A stretch of DNA of 64,000 nt from CALFVT01 sp964513675 (GCA_964513675.1 CAZEOD010000002.1:1-64000), one strand, 5' to 3'. Positions 52,220 to 62,205 are shown, numbered from the stretch's first letter. Translations and numbers: made by a program. Notes: generated by a model not told the origin, from the letters alone.

Positions 52220-53149
52220 GTGAAAACAAGTTTGACGAAAAGCTCTATTTTTAGCCCGCGCCTAGAGAAAGTTTTTTTAGGCGGCGCAGCGGCCATTGGT
52301 GCGTTTTTCCTCATCCGTGCGGGGGTGAGTTTTGCTGAACCGAGCCGCGCCTATCAAACTGATTTTAAGACGGGGCAAAAGACTGTGAGCGCCGCCATCA
52401 CCCGCGTCCCATCGCGCGCCGCTATTGATTTGAATTTTGACCCCTTTCACCGCCGCCGTGTTGATGAGGCTGTGGATACCCCTGCGCCCGTCCTCATTGG
52501 TGAAGACGCGCCGGAGACGGATTTGAATATCACCTTGAAAGGCCGCCGCGCCTCTGGGGAGGGCCGCGGTAGCGCGATTTTGCTTTTGCCTGATGGGCAA
52601 GAGAAAACCATCACGCAGGGCGATGAGGTTATCAGGGATGTGACATTAGAGGCGGTTTATCCAACCCATATTATTATTTCGCGAAAGGGAACGCAGGAAC
52701 GCTTAACATTTGAACGCGCAGCGGGCCTCTTAAGCGCGGCGGAAGAGGCGCCGCCCGTAAGCCCGCAGGCACGGTCTGCCCCCAAATCCGCCGCATTAAA
52801 GGCCCAAAAACCCGCCAAAGCGATCAATTCGCGCACGAGCGATATTAAAAAAGGAAATGCCGCCCCCCTTAACACTAAAGCGCGAGATTTACTCAGCTCT
52901 TTACGGCCCGCGCCTGTGCAGGTGAACGGCCAGTTCATTGGCTACCGCCTTGCGGGGGCTGCCGGCGCGGCGCAATTAGCTCAATTTGGCTTTGAAAGCT
53001 CTGATATTATTACGCAAATTAATGGGCAAAATGTGCCGCAGCGCCTGTCTGATCTTTCGCAGCTTTTGACGCAGCTCAGTGAAAACCCCGCCGCATCAAG
53101 CTTTACAGTCCTAAGAAAGGGACAAAAGCTCACGCTCTCTTTGAATTAA
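52220..53149 (+). CDS. gspC: T2SS protein GspC, set B, with PDZ domain
   Basis: GspC connects the inner-membrane platform to the secretin and helps choose substrates. One helix (VFLGGAAAIGAFFLIRAGVSF near 18), then the homology region (LNITLKGRRASGEGRGSAILLLPDGQEKTITQGDEV, abridged, near 100), a proline-rich linker, and a C-terminal PDZ domain (AGAAQLAQFGFESSDIITQINGQ and SFTVLRKGQKLTLSL). Normal length at 309, unlike the short set A protein. GTG start. First gene of the set B order C-D-E-F-G-H-I-J-K-L-M-N. Confidence 0.88.
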   Translation: MKTSLTKSSIFSPRLEKVFLGGAAAIGAFFLIRAGVSFAEPSRAYQTDFKTGQKTVSAAITRVPSRAAIDLNFDPFHRRRVDEAVDTPAPVLIGEDAPETDLNITLKGRRASGEGRGSAILLLPDGQEKTITQGDEVIRDVTLEAVYPTHIIISRKGTQERLTFERAAGLLSAAEEAPPVSPQARSAPKSAALKAQKPAKAINSRTSDIKKGNAAPLNTKARDLLSSLRPAPVQVNGQFIGYRLAGAAGAAQLAQFGFESSDIITQINGQNVPQRLSDLSQLLTQLSENPAASSFTVLRKGQKLTLSLN

Positions 53150-53227
53150 AAGACAGACAGATAACTGGAATCTGTTACACATTACCCAAGGCGCCGCCTA
53201 TAAAGCGGTTATAAGCCGGCCCAAATT

Positions 53228-53256
53228 TTGACATAGATAGCAATTCTTAAAATAAT
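53228..53256 (+). promoter_or_regulatory. Sigma-70-type promoter before gspD, set B
   Basis: TTGACA, exactly 17 bases, AATAAT. It lies in the 130-base gap between gspC and gspD, so gspD-N can be transcribed apart from gspC. Confidence 0.65.
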
Positions 53257-53351
53257 CCAAGCTTGAAATAATCGAAAATATGATGAAAATTATACATAAC
53301 ATCAACAATAGAGACATAATGCGGCTTCACGCAAAAGCTCTAAAGGCGCAT

Positions 53352-55241
53352 ATGTCAAAATGTTTAACGGGTTTAACGCTCGCGGCCCTGACAGCAATTT
53401 TACCTTTGACAGCGCCCGCTGTTTTTGCGCAATCGGGCGGACATCTTATCACGATGAAAGATGTTGATATTAAAGCTTTCATCGAAGATGTCTCTGTCGT
53501 TACAGGCAAGACGTTTTTGATTGACCCGCGCGTGCAAGGCAAAGTCAATGTCGCCTCAGAGCAAAAACTCTCTAAGGCGGAAGTTTTTCAGGTTTTTAAA
53601 GATGTTATGCGCGTTCAAAATTACACCGTGATTCCAACGGGTAATGGCGAATATCGTATCACCCTGACTCAAAATGCGGCCCAAGAAGCGCCGCTCGCCT
53701 ATAAAAACGGCCTCAGCGGGCAATTATCAACGGTTGTTTTAAAATTAGAAAATGAAGATGCCGGCGAGGCCGCCAAGCTTATTCGCCCCATTGTTCATAG
53801 CCAAGGCCGTTTGAGCGCGAACCCGGGCGGTAAAGTCATTATCATCACAGACTTCCCTGAAAATATTGCCAAAGCCCGCGCGATTATTGCCGCGATAGAT
53901 CAAGATGAAAAACAATTTGATACGGTTCGCCTGACGCATTTATCATCCCTCGAAGCCGAATCCGCATTGCGCACACTCCAAGGCCCGCGGCCCGATGTCA
54001 GTATCGTCGCCGTGCCGGCTACAAATTCCGTTGTCCTTCAAGGCAGCGCCGGCGCGATTTCCAAACTGAAAACCGTGCTCGGCTCGCTGGATCAACCGCG
54101 TAATCAGCAGCGCTCGAATGTGGCGGTTATTCCGCTTCGCTTTGCCGACGGCGAGGATATGCTCAACATCTTAAACGCGCTCTTACCGGGCTATGTTGTC
54201 GACGGCAGCCCGCCGCCAACAGTAGCCCATGAAGTTGGCAGTAATTCGATTGTCCTTCGCGCGTCCCCAGAGGTTCAAGATGCGCTCGGCAGTATTATTA
54301 GGCAGCTTGACGAGCGCCGCCCGCAGGTATTGGTCGAAGCTTTAATTGTTGAGATTTCAGATATTGCCGCTCGAGAGCTTGGCGTGCAATTTGGCATTGT
54401 CGGAACCAATGGCTCGGATATTCCGCTGCTGACGAGTAATTTTTCTCGCTCTGCGCCCAATCTTTTAGCGCTAACGGGCGCGCTTGCTGGGCCTGGCCTT
54501 GGCCTGACAGAGGAGCTGCAAAGCCAGCTCGAGACCTCCGCCGTCAACTCGCTGCTCGGGATCGGGGGGCCGGCAGCCGGCTTTGCCACGCGCGGCAAAG
54601 ACGCGATCTTCTCTGCCATTATTACGGCTGTTGAAACGGATACGGATTCTAACATCCTCTCGACCCCCTTTGTCACAACACTTGATAATGTCCCTGCGAG
54701 TTTCTTGGTCGGGCAGGAAATTCCGATTACAACGGGCGAAACGCTTGGGGCCACCAATGTCAACCCGTTCCGCTCTTTTGAACGCAAAGAGGTCGGCATT
54801 AAACTCGATGTTTTGCCGCAAATTAGCGAAGGCGATGTTATTCGCTTGGAGATTAAACAAGAGGTCTCCTCGATTGCCGGCGCGCTGACAACCGCCAGTA
54901 CGCTCGACCCGATTACCAATCAGCGTAATATTGGAACTACGGTTCTGGCCGATAACGGCGAGATCATTGTACTCGGCGGATTATTACAAGATGATGAGCA
55001 AATTAGCGCAGAGAAAGTTCCGTTTTTGGGCGATTTGCCGGGGGTGGGCGGGTTATTTCGCTCGCGCGGAAAATCGCGGAGTAAAACTAATTTAATGGTG
55101 TTTTTGCGGCCCACGATTATTCGCTCCGCCGAAGATGCGCGGCCCTTAACGCAGCGCCGTCTCCAGCAATCCCGTCAGCTCGATTTGGAGCAATCTGGCC
55201 GCGCGCGCTCCAAAATCGACGAATATATTACGATTCCTTAG
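53352..55241 (+). CDS. gspD: T2SS secretin GspD, set B
   Basis: A cleavable signal (CLTGLTLAALTAILPLTAPAVFA) precedes the N0 domain (LITMKDVDIKAFIEDVSVVTGKTFLID, abridged), N1-N3 repeats (GGKVIIITDFPENIAKARAII; VPATNSVVLQGSAGAISKLK; EVGSNSIVLRASPEVQDAL) and the secretin core with VLVEALIVEISDIAARELGV and VLADNGEIIVLGGLLQDDEQ. The ATG chosen has AAAGG just before it; ATGs 24 and 11 codons upstream lie very near the promoter and lack sites. No lipobox, so a pilotin or the terminal lipoprotein gene may be needed. Confidence 0.93.
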   Translation: MSKCLTGLTLAALTAILPLTAPAVFAQSGGHLITMKDVDIKAFIEDVSVVTGKTFLIDPRVQGKVNVASEQKLSKAEVFQVFKDVMRVQNYTVIPTGNGEYRITLTQNAAQEAPLAYKNGLSGQLSTVVLKLENEDAGEAAKLIRPIVHSQGRLSANPGGKVIIITDFPENIAKARAIIAAIDQDEKQFDTVRLTHLSSLEAESALRTLQGPRPDVSIVAVPATNSVVLQGSAGAISKLKTVLGSLDQPRNQQRSNVAVIPLRFADGEDMLNILNALLPGYVVDGSPPPTVAHEVGSNSIVLRASPEVQDALGSIIRQLDERRPQVLVEALIVEISDIAARELGVQFGIVGTNGSDIPLLTSNFSRSAPNLLALTGALAGPGLGLTEELQSQLETSAVNSLLGIGGPAAGFATRGKDAIFSAIITAVETDTDSNILSTPFVTTLDNVPASFLVGQEIPITTGETLGATNVNPFRSFERKEVGIKLDVLPQISEGDVIRLEIKQEVSSIAGALTTASTLDPITNQRNIGTTVLADNGEIIVLGGLLQDDEQISAEKVPFLGDLPGVGGLFRSRGKSRSKTNLMVFLRPTIIRSAEDARPLTQRRLQQSRQLDLEQSGRARSKIDEYITIP

Positions 55242-55247
55242 GCGCAT

Positions 55248-56795
55248 ATGACGGCAGTTTCTGACATAAATTCGGCCCCTGACCCCCGTGTAAAATCGCC
55301 AAAGCGGCGGTTGGCTTATGCCTTTGCGCGGCAAGCGGGCGTCTTGCTTGCGCCGGGGGATAGCGGCCCTCAGCTTTATTACCGCGCCGGAGCCGGCCGC
55401 CCAAGCGCCGCGCAGCTCTCGGCTTTAATCGAAGCCCGCCGGATTGCAGCGGCCTCTGTAACGCCTCAGCCTTTATTGCCCGCAGATTTCGAAAATATTC
55501 TCGCGCAGACCTATGCGCAGGGTGATTTGTCGGAAACGATTGAAGATGCGATGGATCAACCCGATAGCCTCGCCTCGCTCGCTGACACGCTCCCGACGAC
55601 ATCTGATCTTTTAGATAGTGATGATGATGCGCCGGTCATCCGCCTTATTAATGGTATTTTGCAAGAAGCCATTCGCACCCGCGCATCCGATATTCACATC
55701 GAGCCGTTTGAGACGCGGCTGGCGGTTCGTTTTCGGATTGACGGCAGCTTGCGCGATATGCTCTCGCTCGCCCCGCGCCTTGCCTCTGTTCTGGTCAGCC
55801 GCGTTAAAGTTATGGCCAAGCTTGATATTGCGAAAAAACGCATCCCGCAAGATGGGCGCTTCTCGCTTAATCTTGGCCAAAAAGCCATCGACGTGCGGGT
55901 CTCGACCTTGCCGTCGCAATATGGCGAGCGTGTGGTGATGCGAATTTTGGAAAAAGACTCCATGCGTCTTTCTCTCTCAGATTTAGGGATGCAGACTGAT
56001 GTGCTTGATGGATTTAATTCTGCCATCCGCCGCCCCAACGGCATTTTACTGGTCACAGGCCCAACAGGCTCAGGGAAAACAACTACGCTTTACGCGGCGC
56101 TGTCGCAATTAAATGATGGCTCGCGTAATATTTTAACCGTCGAAGACCCTGTGGAATATGCGCTGGACGGCATTGGCCAAACTCAGGTGAATAATAAAGT
56201 CGGCATGAGTTTTTCGGCTGGGCTTCGCGCCATTTTACGCCAAGACCCAGATGTCGTCATGGTCGGCGAAGTTCGCGACCCAGAGACGACTGAAATTGCA
56301 GTGCAGGCGGCTTTGACGGGCCATTTAGTGCTGTCAACCGTTCATACAAATTCAGCCATTGCTGCCATTCCGCGCCTGCGTGATATGGGTGTGGAGGCCT
56401 TTCTTCTGGCCTCGACCATTACAGGTATCGTTGCGCAGCGCCTTGTCCGCCGCCTTTGCCCGCATTGCAAAGCGCCCGAGGATTTATCGCCGCTGACCCG
56501 TAAAGAGCTTGGCCTTCCGGCGCGTAAAACGCTCAATGTCTATAAAGCCGTGGGCTGCGGGCAATGCAACGGGATTGGCTATGAGGGCCGGCTGGGGCTT
56601 TATGAATATGTCGAAATGGATGATATATTACGCGGCATGATCCACACCGGCGCATCGGAGGCAGATATGGCGAGCCATGCGTTTAAATCGCGGCAAACTC
56701 TGCTGGAAAGCGGTGCGGCTCATATTTTATCTGGCGAGACAACGGCAGATGAAGTCCTGCGGGTCTGCCGCGCCAAAACGCTTGATGAGACATAG
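55248..56795 (+). CDS. gspE: T2SS ATPase GspE, set B
   Basis: N2 domain TRASDIHIEPFETRLAVRFRIDG (abridged) near 145, Walker A VTGPTGSGKTTTLYAAL near 268, Asp box LTVEDPVEYALDGIGQ, Walker B DVVMVGEVRDPETTE and His box LVLSTVHTNSA. The zinc-binding cysteines are CPHCKAPEDL and CGQCNGIGYEGR near 400-435. Length 515. Six bases after gspD. It differs clearly from the set A ATPase, including a shorter N-terminus. Confidence 0.95.
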   Translation: MTAVSDINSAPDPRVKSPKRRLAYAFARQAGVLLAPGDSGPQLYYRAGAGRPSAAQLSALIEARRIAAASVTPQPLLPADFENILAQTYAQGDLSETIEDAMDQPDSLASLADTLPTTSDLLDSDDDAPVIRLINGILQEAIRTRASDIHIEPFETRLAVRFRIDGSLRDMLSLAPRLASVLVSRVKVMAKLDIAKKRIPQDGRFSLNLGQKAIDVRVSTLPSQYGERVVMRILEKDSMRLSLSDLGMQTDVLDGFNSAIRRPNGILLVTGPTGSGKTTTLYAALSQLNDGSRNILTVEDPVEYALDGIGQTQVNNKVGMSFSAGLRAILRQDPDVVMVGEVRDPETTEIAVQAALTGHLVLSTVHTNSAIAAIPRLRDMGVEAFLLASTITGIVAQRLVRRLCPHCKAPEDLSPLTRKELGLPARKTLNVYKAVGCGQCNGIGYEGRLGLYEYVEMDDILRGMIHTGASEADMASHAFKSRQTLLESGAAHILSGETTADEVLRVCRAKTLDET

Positions 56796-56804
56796 GCCGA
56801 CGCC

Positions 56805-58031
56805 GTGGACGCCTTTGACTATACCGCGATTGACACGAACCGGACGCGCAAAAAAGGCACCGTCTCAGCGCGCTCGGCCCGTGAGGCCCGCGCGGCGCTG
56901 CGAGATCGCGGCCTGAAACCTGTCTCCATTTCTCAGGCCAAGCAAAGCCGCCGAAGCGGGGAAGCGGCGGCTCAAACATCAAATATATCGCGCCGTAAAG
57001 TCTCCCATAAAGACTTAACCCAAGCCACGCGCCAACTGGCTATTTTGATCGGGGCCGGCTCTCCGGTTGAAGACAGCTTACATGTCACCTCGCAGCAATT
57101 TGACCACTCCCCAATGCGGCAAAAACTTCTATCGGTTCGCGGGCAAGTCATGGAGGGCGCGCGGCTGTCAACGGCGATGAAAGCCGCAGGGGGCACATTC
57201 CCTGATCTTTATACGGCCATGGTCGCCTCGGCGGAAACCTCCGGCCAGCTCGCGCCTGTGCTTGAGCGATTATCCGATGATATGGAAAGCGCGCAGGTGA
57301 TCAGGCGTAAAATCACAGCCGCGATTGTCTATCCGATCGTTTTGTCGATTGTCGCTATGATCGTGGTCGCGATTATGCTGGTTGCGGTCGTGCCCAAAGT
57401 CGTGACGCAATTTGAAAATTTTGGCCAAGAGCTACCGTGGTTAACCCGCGCTGTGATTGCGGCGTCCGGATTTTTGCAAAGTTACGGGGGGCTCATTCTG
57501 CTGCTGATGGCGGCGGTGATAATTGGCTTTCGCTTGGCCTTACGGCGTGAAAATATCAAACGCCGCTGGCACCGCTTCTTATTAAAGACGCCTTTTATTG
57601 GCAATCTTATTCGCAGCCTGAATGCGGCGCGGTTTTCGCGGACGATGGCCGGATTAATTGCCAGCGGAACGCCGGCATTAACCGCCATGGAAACGGCGCG
57701 CTTTACGTTGCAAAATTTGCCCATGCGCGAATCTGTGAGCGCGGCTTGCGAGAGAGTTCGCGGCGGCATGGCCGTGAGTAAAGCCTTGAAACAAGATGCC
57801 ATGTTTCCGCCGCTCGTCGTGCAAATGATTGCCGGCGGCGAGGCCAGCGGCGATATCGGCCAGATGTTCGCAAAATCAGCGGATTATCTTGAAGATGAAT
57901 TTGAAAGCGTGGTGTCGATCTTCCTCGCTTTGCTAGAGCCTCTGATTATTATTTTTCTGGCGGCCATTGTACTGTTAATTATTGGCGCTATTTTTATGCC
58001 TATCTTAAAACTCAACACGTTTATTGTTTAA
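56805..58031 (+). CDS. gspF: T2SS platform protein GspF, set B
   Basis: Two T2SSF domains (TQATRQLAILIGAGSPVEDSL and FSRTMAGLIASGTPALTAM) with membrane helices near 170, 220 and 380 (LIIIFLAAIVLLIIGAIFMPI). Starts with FDYTAIDTNRTRKKGTVSA, the normal GspF N-terminus. GTG start, nine bases after gspE. Length 408. Confidence 0.94.
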   Translation: MDAFDYTAIDTNRTRKKGTVSARSAREARAALRDRGLKPVSISQAKQSRRSGEAAAQTSNISRRKVSHKDLTQATRQLAILIGAGSPVEDSLHVTSQQFDHSPMRQKLLSVRGQVMEGARLSTAMKAAGGTFPDLYTAMVASAETSGQLAPVLERLSDDMESAQVIRRKITAAIVYPIVLSIVAMIVVAIMLVAVVPKVVTQFENFGQELPWLTRAVIAASGFLQSYGGLILLLMAAVIIGFRLALRRENIKRRWHRFLLKTPFIGNLIRSLNAARFSRTMAGLIASGTPALTAMETARFTLQNLPMRESVSAACERVRGGMAVSKALKQDAMFPPLVVQMIAGGEASGDIGQMFAKSADYLEDEFESVVSIFLALLEPLIIIFLAAIVLLIIGAIFMPILKLNTFIV

Positions 58032-58577
58032 ATGACGGAGAGACTTATGACGTCTGTAAATGACTTAAATCATCCAAATGATGGTGATGACATCACGGTA
58101 AAACCACGGGGCGCATCAAGGGGCGCGCCAAGGGACGCGGCAAGGCTGGAGGCGACGCCCGAGGCTGGATTTTCGCTGCTTGAGATCATGGTTGCCCTCG
58201 TGATTATTGGCCTTTTGACGGCGGCTGTTGTGATTAATGTCGCGCCCAATGTTGGCACGGCGCAAAAGACCCGTGCGCAAAGTGATATACGCAGCCTGAC
58301 CACGGCGCTAGAGCTTTACCGGCTAGATCTGTTTGATTACCCCGAAGAACAAGACGGCCTTCGGGCGCTGGTTGAAGCGCCCGCCGGCCTTAGCGCGCCG
58401 GACCAATATCGCCGCGGCGGCTATCTGCAAGGGGGCTTGCCAAATGATCCGTGGAACCGGCCTTATCTTTACCGCTATCCCGGTGAGAACGGTGTCTTTG
58501 ATATTTTCTCTTATGGGGCCGACGGCGAACCGGGCGGTGAGGGTAAAGACGCTGATATTGTTAGCTGGAAAAAATAA
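58032..58577 (+). CDS. gspG: Major pseudopilin GspG, set B
   Basis: Processing site AG|FSLLEIMVALVIIGLLTAAV with Glu5, then RAQSDIRSLTTALELYRLDLFDYPEEQDGLRAL (abridged), GGYLQGGLPNDPWNRPYLY and the calcium-site end FSYGADGEPGGEGKDADI. The leader before the cut is about 40-45 residues with a repetitive GASRGAPRDAARLEA stretch, far longer than usual. The true start may be the ATG 15 bases later, which follows GGAGAG. Confidence 0.93.
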   Translation: MTERLMTSVNDLNHPNDGDDITVKPRGASRGAPRDAARLEATPEAGFSLLEIMVALVIIGLLTAAVVINVAPNVGTAQKTRAQSDIRSLTTALELYRLDLFDYPEEQDGLRALVEAPAGLSAPDQYRRGGYLQGGLPNDPWNRPYLYRYPGENGVFDIFSYGADGEPGGEGKDADIVSWKK

Positions 58578-58582
58578 ATCCT

Positions 58583-59083
58583 TTGACGCCGCAGGCTGAC
58601 ATATCACAGGCGCAAAATTGTAGCCCTTCAAAAACTGCCGGATTTTCTTTGCTGGAAATTCTCGCGGCTTTAGTGATTATCGGCCTGATGTCGGCCGCCG
58701 TTGTGCTGTCACTGAAACCGCCCGATAATTCGCAAACAAAGTTTCGAGATCGTCTTGTTTTGACGTTGAATCAGGCAGCCAAAGAATCGGTTTATACGGG
58801 CCGCGTTAATGCGCTCTCTGTCAGCGCAGAGGGCCTGCATATCATGACATACCGCGAAGGTGCGTGGTCTGTTGTGCAAGATTTCCCCGCCTTAACCCGC
58901 AGCCGCATGACGCTTCAGATTGAGCGCGAAAATATCGAGCTTCCTAAAATTATAACGCCGCTTATCCTGTTTGAACCGACAGGGGACATGACCGATTTTG
59001 AGCTTAACCTACGCGGCAGCGACATGGACATAAATTTATTTAGCGCGCCCGACGGCTCTATTCTTATTGGGGATAAAGCCTGA
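58583..59083 (+). CDS. gspH: Minor pseudopilin GspH, set B
   Basis: Leader of 20 residues ending TAG|FSLLEILAALVIIGLMSAAV with Glu5; the C-terminal domain (VYTGRVNALSVSAEGLHIM; LRGSDMDINLFSAPDGSIL) is GspH-like. TTG start five bases after gspG. 166 residues. Confidence 0.82.
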   Translation: MTPQADISQAQNCSPSKTAGFSLLEILAALVIIGLMSAAVVLSLKPPDNSQTKFRDRLVLTLNQAAKESVYTGRVNALSVSAEGLHIMTYREGAWSVVQDFPALTRSRMTLQIERENIELPKIITPLILFEPTGDMTDFELNLRGSDMDINLFSAPDGSILIGDKA

Positions 59084-59469
59084 TGTTGCGCCCGCATCAG
59101 TCTTCGGCGCGCGAAAGTGGATTTTCATTGATCGAAGTCCTCGCGTCTATGGTGATTTTCACAATCGCGATTTTGGGCCTCTCCCATGCCGGAACCGAAA
59201 GTCTGCGCGGCGCGGCGGCGATTGAGGCGAAAACACTCGGCTCTATTGCGGCGGATAATCAGCTCACCCTTGCAAAATTTCAGCGCATCGAAACCGGAAC
59301 GCGGCGGGGCCAAGCGGTGCAAATGGGCCGTGAATTTGACTGGCAGCTCGAGACGAATGAAACCGAGATTGACGGGTTTTTCCAAGTCACGGTCACGATT
59401 TCTGATCCGGTCGCGGAAACGGTTTATGTTCGCCGCACCGCCTTTATTCGCGATCAAGGGCGGCTATAA
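59083..59469 (+). CDS. gspI: Minor pseudopilin GspI, set B
   Basis: ESG|FSLIEVLASMVIFTIAILGL with Glu5, then AADNQLTLAKF and FDWQLETNETEIDGFFQVTVTI, the GspI pattern. 128 residues. Overlaps gspH by one base (TGATG). Confidence 0.85.
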   Translation: MLRPHQSSARESGFSLIEVLASMVIFTIAILGLSHAGTESLRGAAAIEAKTLGSIAADNQLTLAKFQRIETGTRRGQAVQMGREFDWQLETNETEIDGFFQVTVTISDPVAETVYVRRTAFIRDQGRL

Positions 59470-60086
59470 TGCGCGCGCCGAATAATATAGCGCATAGCTG
59501 CGCGGCTGGGTTCACCTTGGTTGAAATGCTGGTTGCTCTGTTTATTTTCTCTGTCATTTCGGTGGGCAGTTTGGGATCGCTGCAAAGCGCGATACAGGCC
59601 AAAGAGGCCACGGCCGAAGCGGCTGCGCGCCATGAAGATATCTCCTTGCTGCGCGCGAGCCTGCGGGCAGATTTATCGCAAATAATATTGCGCGATAACC
59701 GTGATCCTTTTGGTGGGCGCGATGAGGTGTTATTTCGCGGCGGCTTTAATGAGCTATTGGACTTCACCCGTATTGGGCGCGTGAATCCTGCCGGCGTTTT
59801 TGCCCGCTCCGATATTCAGCGGGTGCGTTATATTGTTGAAGAGGGCCAGTTAATTCGCCGCGCCCTTGCGCATGAAAATCCGGCCCCCCTCACCGAAACC
59901 AGTGACCGTATTTTAATTTCGGGGCTGAGTTCGGCGGATATAATTTTTACGCGCAACCGCATTGATTTACCTCAAATAGAGCTTCCGCGCGGCAGCACAG
60001 CGTTAAATTTGGATTATGCAACGTTAATTTTACGGTTTGAAAAAGGCGGTGAGTTAACCCAAATCTTTGAAATGGAGGCATTCTGA
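59469..60086 (+). CDS. gspJ: Minor pseudopilin GspJ, set B
   Basis: CAAG|FTLVEMLVALFIFSVISVGS with Glu5; ASLRADLSQIILRDNRDPFGG and VRYIVEEGQLIRRAL are the standard GspJ features. 205 residues. One-base overlaps on both sides. Confidence 0.88.
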   Translation: MRAPNNIAHSCAAGFTLVEMLVALFIFSVISVGSLGSLQSAIQAKEATAEAAARHEDISLLRASLRADLSQIILRDNRDPFGGRDEVLFRGGFNELLDFTRIGRVNPAGVFARSDIQRVRYIVEEGQLIRRALAHENPAPLTETSDRILISGLSSADIIFTRNRIDLPQIELPRGSTALNLDYATLILRFEKGGELTQIFEMEAF

Positions 60087-61111
60087 TGACGCGCGCCTCT
60101 TCGACGTCCCCGCGCAAAGACAGCGGCACAATCTTGCTGACGACCTTATTAATTATGTCGATCATGGCGGCGCTTGCGGTTGTCATGGTCGAAGATATTT
60201 TACTCGCAGTGAAACGCACGGGGCATATCGACCGCGAAGCCCAAGCGAGCTGGTATATTCAAGGCGCAGATGATTACACCCAAAGCTATCTTGAGAATTT
60301 TATCGCCGCCGATAATCCGTCCGCGGCTAATGCGCAACTCCTGCAAGGCGTTAACGGGCTGTTCCCGATTGACGGCGGGGTGATGTCTTTTACCATTCGC
60401 GATAGCTCTAATTGCCTCTCCCTTGAGCTTTTGCGCAGGAGCGACGGGGCTGAATATTTCCAAATTCTATTTGAAACGCTGGGCTGGGAGCCAAATATTG
60501 CCGCCTCCCATGCGGCGCGCTTAACGGACTGGGCGGATGATGATGAGCGGCCGGCCCCGCAAAACGGCGCGGAAGATTTTTATTATCTCGGCTTGCCCAA
60601 GCCTTACCGCGCCGCCAATGCACCGTTTACGACTGTGTTTGAAATGCGCGGGTTAGATATTTTTCAAGAAACAGAGTTTCAGTTTCTAAGGCCTTATATC
60701 TGCGCGCGCAAACCCTCTCGGGTTAGAGATGCGGAGAAAATTAATTTAAATACGCTAACGCCAGCGCAAGCGCCGCTTCTGGCGGTGGCGCTGGGTTCGG
60801 CCGATCATTTGCAGCTCGCCTTGCGCGTTATTAATAGCCGCCCGCCCGAAGGCTGGCCTGATCTTGATGCATTTTGGCTGTTGCCAGAGCTAGAAGATTT
60901 TGAGCAAAATGATAGCTTTGCGTCTGCGCTTCTAACCTTGCGACCGCATCATATATGGGCGGATGTGATCGTCACATATCGCGAGACGCAAAAGCGGGCG
61001 AGCTTTGAATATAGTGTGACGGAACAAGCCATTGAGAAAACCTACCGCTATTTTGGCGATGAGGCCCATTGGCCGCTTCCAATTAATTTGCTAGAAGATG
61101 AGCCGCTATGA
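60086..61111 (+). CDS. gspK: Minor pseudopilin GspK, set B
   Basis: KDSG|TILLTTLLIMSIMAALAVVM lacks Glu5 as usual. The large domain has WYIQGADDYTQSYL, FTIRDSSNCLSLELL, RLTDWADDDERPAPQNGAED and KINLNTLTPAQAPLLAVALG (helix-hairpin insert). 341 residues. GspK sits at the pseudopilus tip with I and J. Overlaps gspL by 4 bases. Confidence 0.9.
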   Translation: MTRASSTSPRKDSGTILLTTLLIMSIMAALAVVMVEDILLAVKRTGHIDREAQASWYIQGADDYTQSYLENFIAADNPSAANAQLLQGVNGLFPIDGGVMSFTIRDSSNCLSLELLRRSDGAEYFQILFETLGWEPNIAASHAARLTDWADDDERPAPQNGAEDFYYLGLPKPYRAANAPFTTVFEMRGLDIFQETEFQFLRPYICARKPSRVRDAEKINLNTLTPAQAPLLAVALGSADHLQLALRVINSRPPEGWPDLDAFWLLPELEDFEQNDSFASALLTLRPHHIWADVIVTYRETQKRASFEYSVTEQAIEKTYRYFGDEAHWPLPINLLEDEPL

Positions 61112-62205
61112 GTAAAGACATCACATGCCTTGCACTCCCGCCCGATCTTTTGGGGCCATGGGCTTATCGGCGCAGCGGCGGCGCGGCGGCCTGGGCCAAA
61201 ACCGAGGCGGAAAAACATGCGTTATCTGGCAGTTTATCTGGCGCGGATGATCTGATTTTAATTTTAGCGGGCGAAAATATTCGCCGCTTCTCTCTTGATT
61301 TGCCGGGGCTGCGCGGGAAAGAGCTACGGGCCGCTACCGCGTTTGAACTTGAAGATCATATGGGCGGGGCGCTGTCAGATGAGCTTATTTGTTATGACCG
61401 CAAGAAAAGCGGCGATGTCGCGCTTATCTCCGACGCGCTACGCGGCCAACTCGCGCAAATTCTCAGTCAGTATAATTTAAATCCGTCACAAATCTTGATT
61501 GATTATGATTTACTCGGCGACGGCCAAAATGTGAAAATCGGGGACCGCCTCTTGCAAGGCGGCGCAAATGGCTTTGTTATAAATACGGCTTGGGCCGATT
61601 TAATACCCAATGCGCCGGCCTTTGAAACGCTTACGCCGGATGCTCTATTGGCGCAATTTGAGGCGCGGGCCGCTGATAATAGCGCGCTTGATTTACGCGC
61701 AGGCTTGGGGCTGAAAACCGCGCAAAATATGCGCTGGCAAAGAGGCGCGAAATTGGCGGCGCTGGCGGCGGGTATTATTATATTACCTATTATGCTGGAT
61801 CATTTCGCTGAGGCGCGCGCGTGGCAAAAACAAGCCCAAGCGGATAGCCGCGCCGCCGCTGCGCTTTATGAGCAAGCCGCAGGGGAGCCAACAGATGACG
61901 CGGCGCGGGCTCTGTCTCAACGCCTCAAAGCGGGACAATCCGCCGCCGGATTTTTGGATCTATCTGCGGCGCTCTTCACGGCAAGCGAAACTGTTGAGGG
62001 CGTTGAAATTGATAGCCTGCGATATGATGCACGGCAAAATGCCTTGCAACTGACACTCCGCTATCCAAATTTTGAATCCGGCGCAGCCTTAGAGCAAGCC
62101 GTTCGCCAAAGCGGCGGGGATCTTGTTGTCGGCGGCATTAGAGAACGCGGCGAGAGTTTAATTGGTGAAGCGAGCTTGACCTTAACCCGCGGAGCGCGAA
62201 AATGA
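61108..62205 (+). CDS. gspL: T2SS platform protein GspL, set B
   Basis: Cytoplasmic actin-like part (LRGKELRAATAFELEDHMGG; INTAWADLIPNAPAFETL), one membrane helix near 210-228 (LAALAAGIIILPIMLDHFA), and a periplasmic ferredoxin-like domain with VEGVEIDSLRYDARQNALQL. 365 residues. Overlaps gspK and gspM by 4 bases. Confidence 0.83.
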   Translation: MSKDITCLALPPDLLGPWAYRRSGGAAAWAKTEAEKHALSGSLSGADDLILILAGENIRRFSLDLPGLRGKELRAATAFELEDHMGGALSDELICYDRKKSGDVALISDALRGQLAQILSQYNLNPSQILIDYDLLGDGQNVKIGDRLLQGGANGFVINTAWADLIPNAPAFETLTPDALLAQFEARAADNSALDLRAGLGLKTAQNMRWQRGAKLAALAAGIIILPIMLDHFAEARAWQKQAQADSRAAAALYEQAAGEPTDDAARALSQRLKAGQSAAGFLDLSAALFTASETVEGVEIDSLRYDARQNALQLTLRYPNFESGAALEQAVRQSGGDLVVGGIRERGESLIGEASLTLTRGARK

